Source: Eggerthellaceae bacterium (GTDB taxonomy: Bacteria; Actinomycetota; Coriobacteriia; Coriobacteriales; Eggerthellaceae). Taken from it: DNA of 5,929 nt. The notes under the pieces were generated by a model that worked only from the letters and a program-made list of their open reading frames with translations, ran no database searches and was not told the DNA's origin. A program made the position numbers and the translations under genes. Every line of letters starts with the position of its first letter. Position 1 is the stretch's first letter. Positions 5,136 to 5,929 of the stretch are shown here, piece by piece. Where the stretch lies: NCBI GenBank assembly GCA_900753095.1, contig CAADXT010000095.1, positions 1-5,929 of the forward strand. The letters run 5' to 3'.

Positions 5136-5231
5136 CGGTAACCGGCGCGCTTGCCTAGGCGGGGAGGGCCAGCAGCGGTGCGCATGGTATTATCCGACTG
5201 TTTGAGCAAACGTTTCCAAGGAGGAAATTAC
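5136..5231 (+). promoter_or_regulatory. eno promoter region with extended -10 and strong RBS
   Basis: TGG-TATTAT (5185-5193) is an extended -10 element (TGn followed by a 5/6 match to TATAAT). No good -35 lies at the usual distance, which is tolerated for extended -10 promoters. Transcription would start near 5200 and give a short leader. AAGGAGG (5218-5224), an essentially perfect Shine-Dalgarno seven bases before ATG 5232, implies strong translation. I see no intrinsic terminator after ecfT in this gap; the GCCTAGGC palindrome (5153-5160) has no T tract. Confidence 0.55.
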
Positions 5232-5929
5232 ATGGGTACCATCATCGATGTGTTCGGTCGTGAGATCCTTGACTCCCGTGGCAACCCCACGGTTGAGGTT
5301 GAGGTTGTTCTCGACGATTATGCAACAGGTCGTGCTGCTGTTCCTTCCGGTGCATCCACCGGCGCATTCGAAGCGGTGGAACTTCGCGATGGCGATTCCG
5401 AGCGTTATCTGGGCAAGGGCACGCTGAACGCTGTTGCCCACGTGAACGAAGAGATTGCCGATGCGCTTATCGGCATGGAAGCCGACGACCAGCGCGGCAT
5501 CGATGCGATCATGTGCGAGCTTGACGGCACCGAAAACAAGGGCAACTTCGGCGCAAACGCCATCCTCGGCGCATCCCTTGCCGTTGCGAAGGCTGCTGCG
5601 GAATCCGCCGAGCTTCCTCTTTACAAGTACGTTGGCGGCGCAAACGCCAACATGCTGCCCACGCCCATGATGAACATCCTCAACGGCGGTGAGCACGCAG
5701 ACAACAACGTGGACTTCCAGGAGTTCATGATCATGCCCGTTGGCGCAACCTCTTTCGCTGAGGCATTGCGTTGGTGCGCAGAGATCTACCACACCCTGAA
5801 GAAGGTCCTGCATGAGGCGGGCCTTGGCGGCGGTGTTGGCGACGAAGGCGGCTTCGCTCCCAACTTCACCACCAACGAAGAGCCTTTGAAGTACATCGTC
5901 GAGGCATGCGAGAAGGCAGGCTACAAGCC
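5232..5929 (+). CDS. eno: Enolase (phosphopyruvate hydratase), 5' part
   Basis: Enolase interconverts 2-phosphoglycerate and phosphoenolpyruvate in glycolysis and gluconeogenesis in the cytoplasm, and often also associates with RNA-degrading complexes or the cell surface. The frame is open from ATG 5232 to the window end: 232 complete codons of a protein usually about 430 residues long. The N-terminal domain starts MGTIIDVFGREILDSRGNPT. The mobile substrate loop SGASTG is at residues 39-44, and GANAILGASLA is at 107-117. The barrel domain begins with PMMNILNGGEHADN (H155), DFQEFMI (E164), and GDEGGFAPN, where E205 matches the catalytic acid that acts on the hydroxyl group. All visible catalytic positions are intact. 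The perfect ribosome binding site and compact promoter fit a highly expressed housekeeping gene transcribed separately from ecfT. Confidence 0.98.
   Translation, partial: MGTIIDVFGREILDSRGNPTVEVEVVLDDYATGRAAVPSGASTGAFEAVELRDGDSERYLGKGTLNAVAHVNEEIADALIGMEADDQRGIDAIMCELDGTENKGNFGANAILGASLAVAKAAAESAELPLYKYVGGANANMLPTPMMNILNGGEHADNNVDFQEFMIMPVGATSFAEALRWCAEIYHTLKKVLHEAGLGGGVGDEGGFAPNFTTNEEPLKYIVEACEKAGYK

Noticed and set aside
5153..5160. GCCTAGGC palindrome after ecfT as a terminator
   Set aside because: The stem is too short and no T tract follows; it is not a credible intrinsic terminator.
5190..5813. Minus-strand open frame across enolase
   Set aside because: It is the antisense shadow of eno, whose catalytic motifs are intact on the + strand.

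Overview
The window looks like chromosomal DNA from an obligately or mainly anaerobic bacterium of moderately high GC. Dense C/G third positions, strong Shine-Dalgarno sequences and a stand-alone class III ribonucleotide reductase would fit a gut actinobacterium of the Coriobacteriia/Eggerthellales type. That placement is inference from style, not from a marker gene. Every gene I support is on the + strand.

Layout. The window opens with the charged Lys/Pro/Glu/Ala tail of an unidentified protein (1-136), closed by a near-ideal intrinsic terminator (152-181). A non-coding stretch of about 390 bases follows (182-567). It holds a degenerate tandem pair of small palindromes and, just before the next gene, two complementary segment pairs that could form a pseudoknot. 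A small two-helix membrane protein with a C-terminal zinc ribbon comes next (568-1002). The intergenic region 1003-1238 carries a tandem pair of NrdR-box-like operators 32 bp apart, then a bulged hairpin and an intrinsic terminator, all upstream of nrdD. nrdD (1239-3461) encodes the oxygen-sensitive class III ribonucleotide reductase. It is followed by a palindrome-rich gap (a 12-bp perfect hairpin touching the stop codon, a small hairpin, and a roughly 100-nt imperfect hairpin) and then nrdG (3688-4236), the radical-SAM activase. An EcfT-type energy-coupling transmembrane protein (4296-5135) and the 5' part of enolase (5232 to the window end) complete the window.

How the genes work together. 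NrdG uses S-adenosylmethionine and a 4Fe-4S cluster to place a glycyl radical on NrdD, which then makes deoxyribonucleotides without oxygen. The NrdR boxes imply that the pair is controlled by the dNTP/ATP-sensing repressor NrdR, encoded elsewhere. EcfT is a core part of ECF vitamin/metal transporters, but no ATPase or substrate-binding subunit is present here. Enolase is a glycolytic housekeeping gene with its own likely extended -10 promoter. I saw no IS element, CRISPR array, tRNA or rRNA.

The most notable non-coding signals are the dual NrdR operator combined with a possible attenuator in the nrdD leader, and the unusual 100-nt hairpin between nrdD and nrdG.
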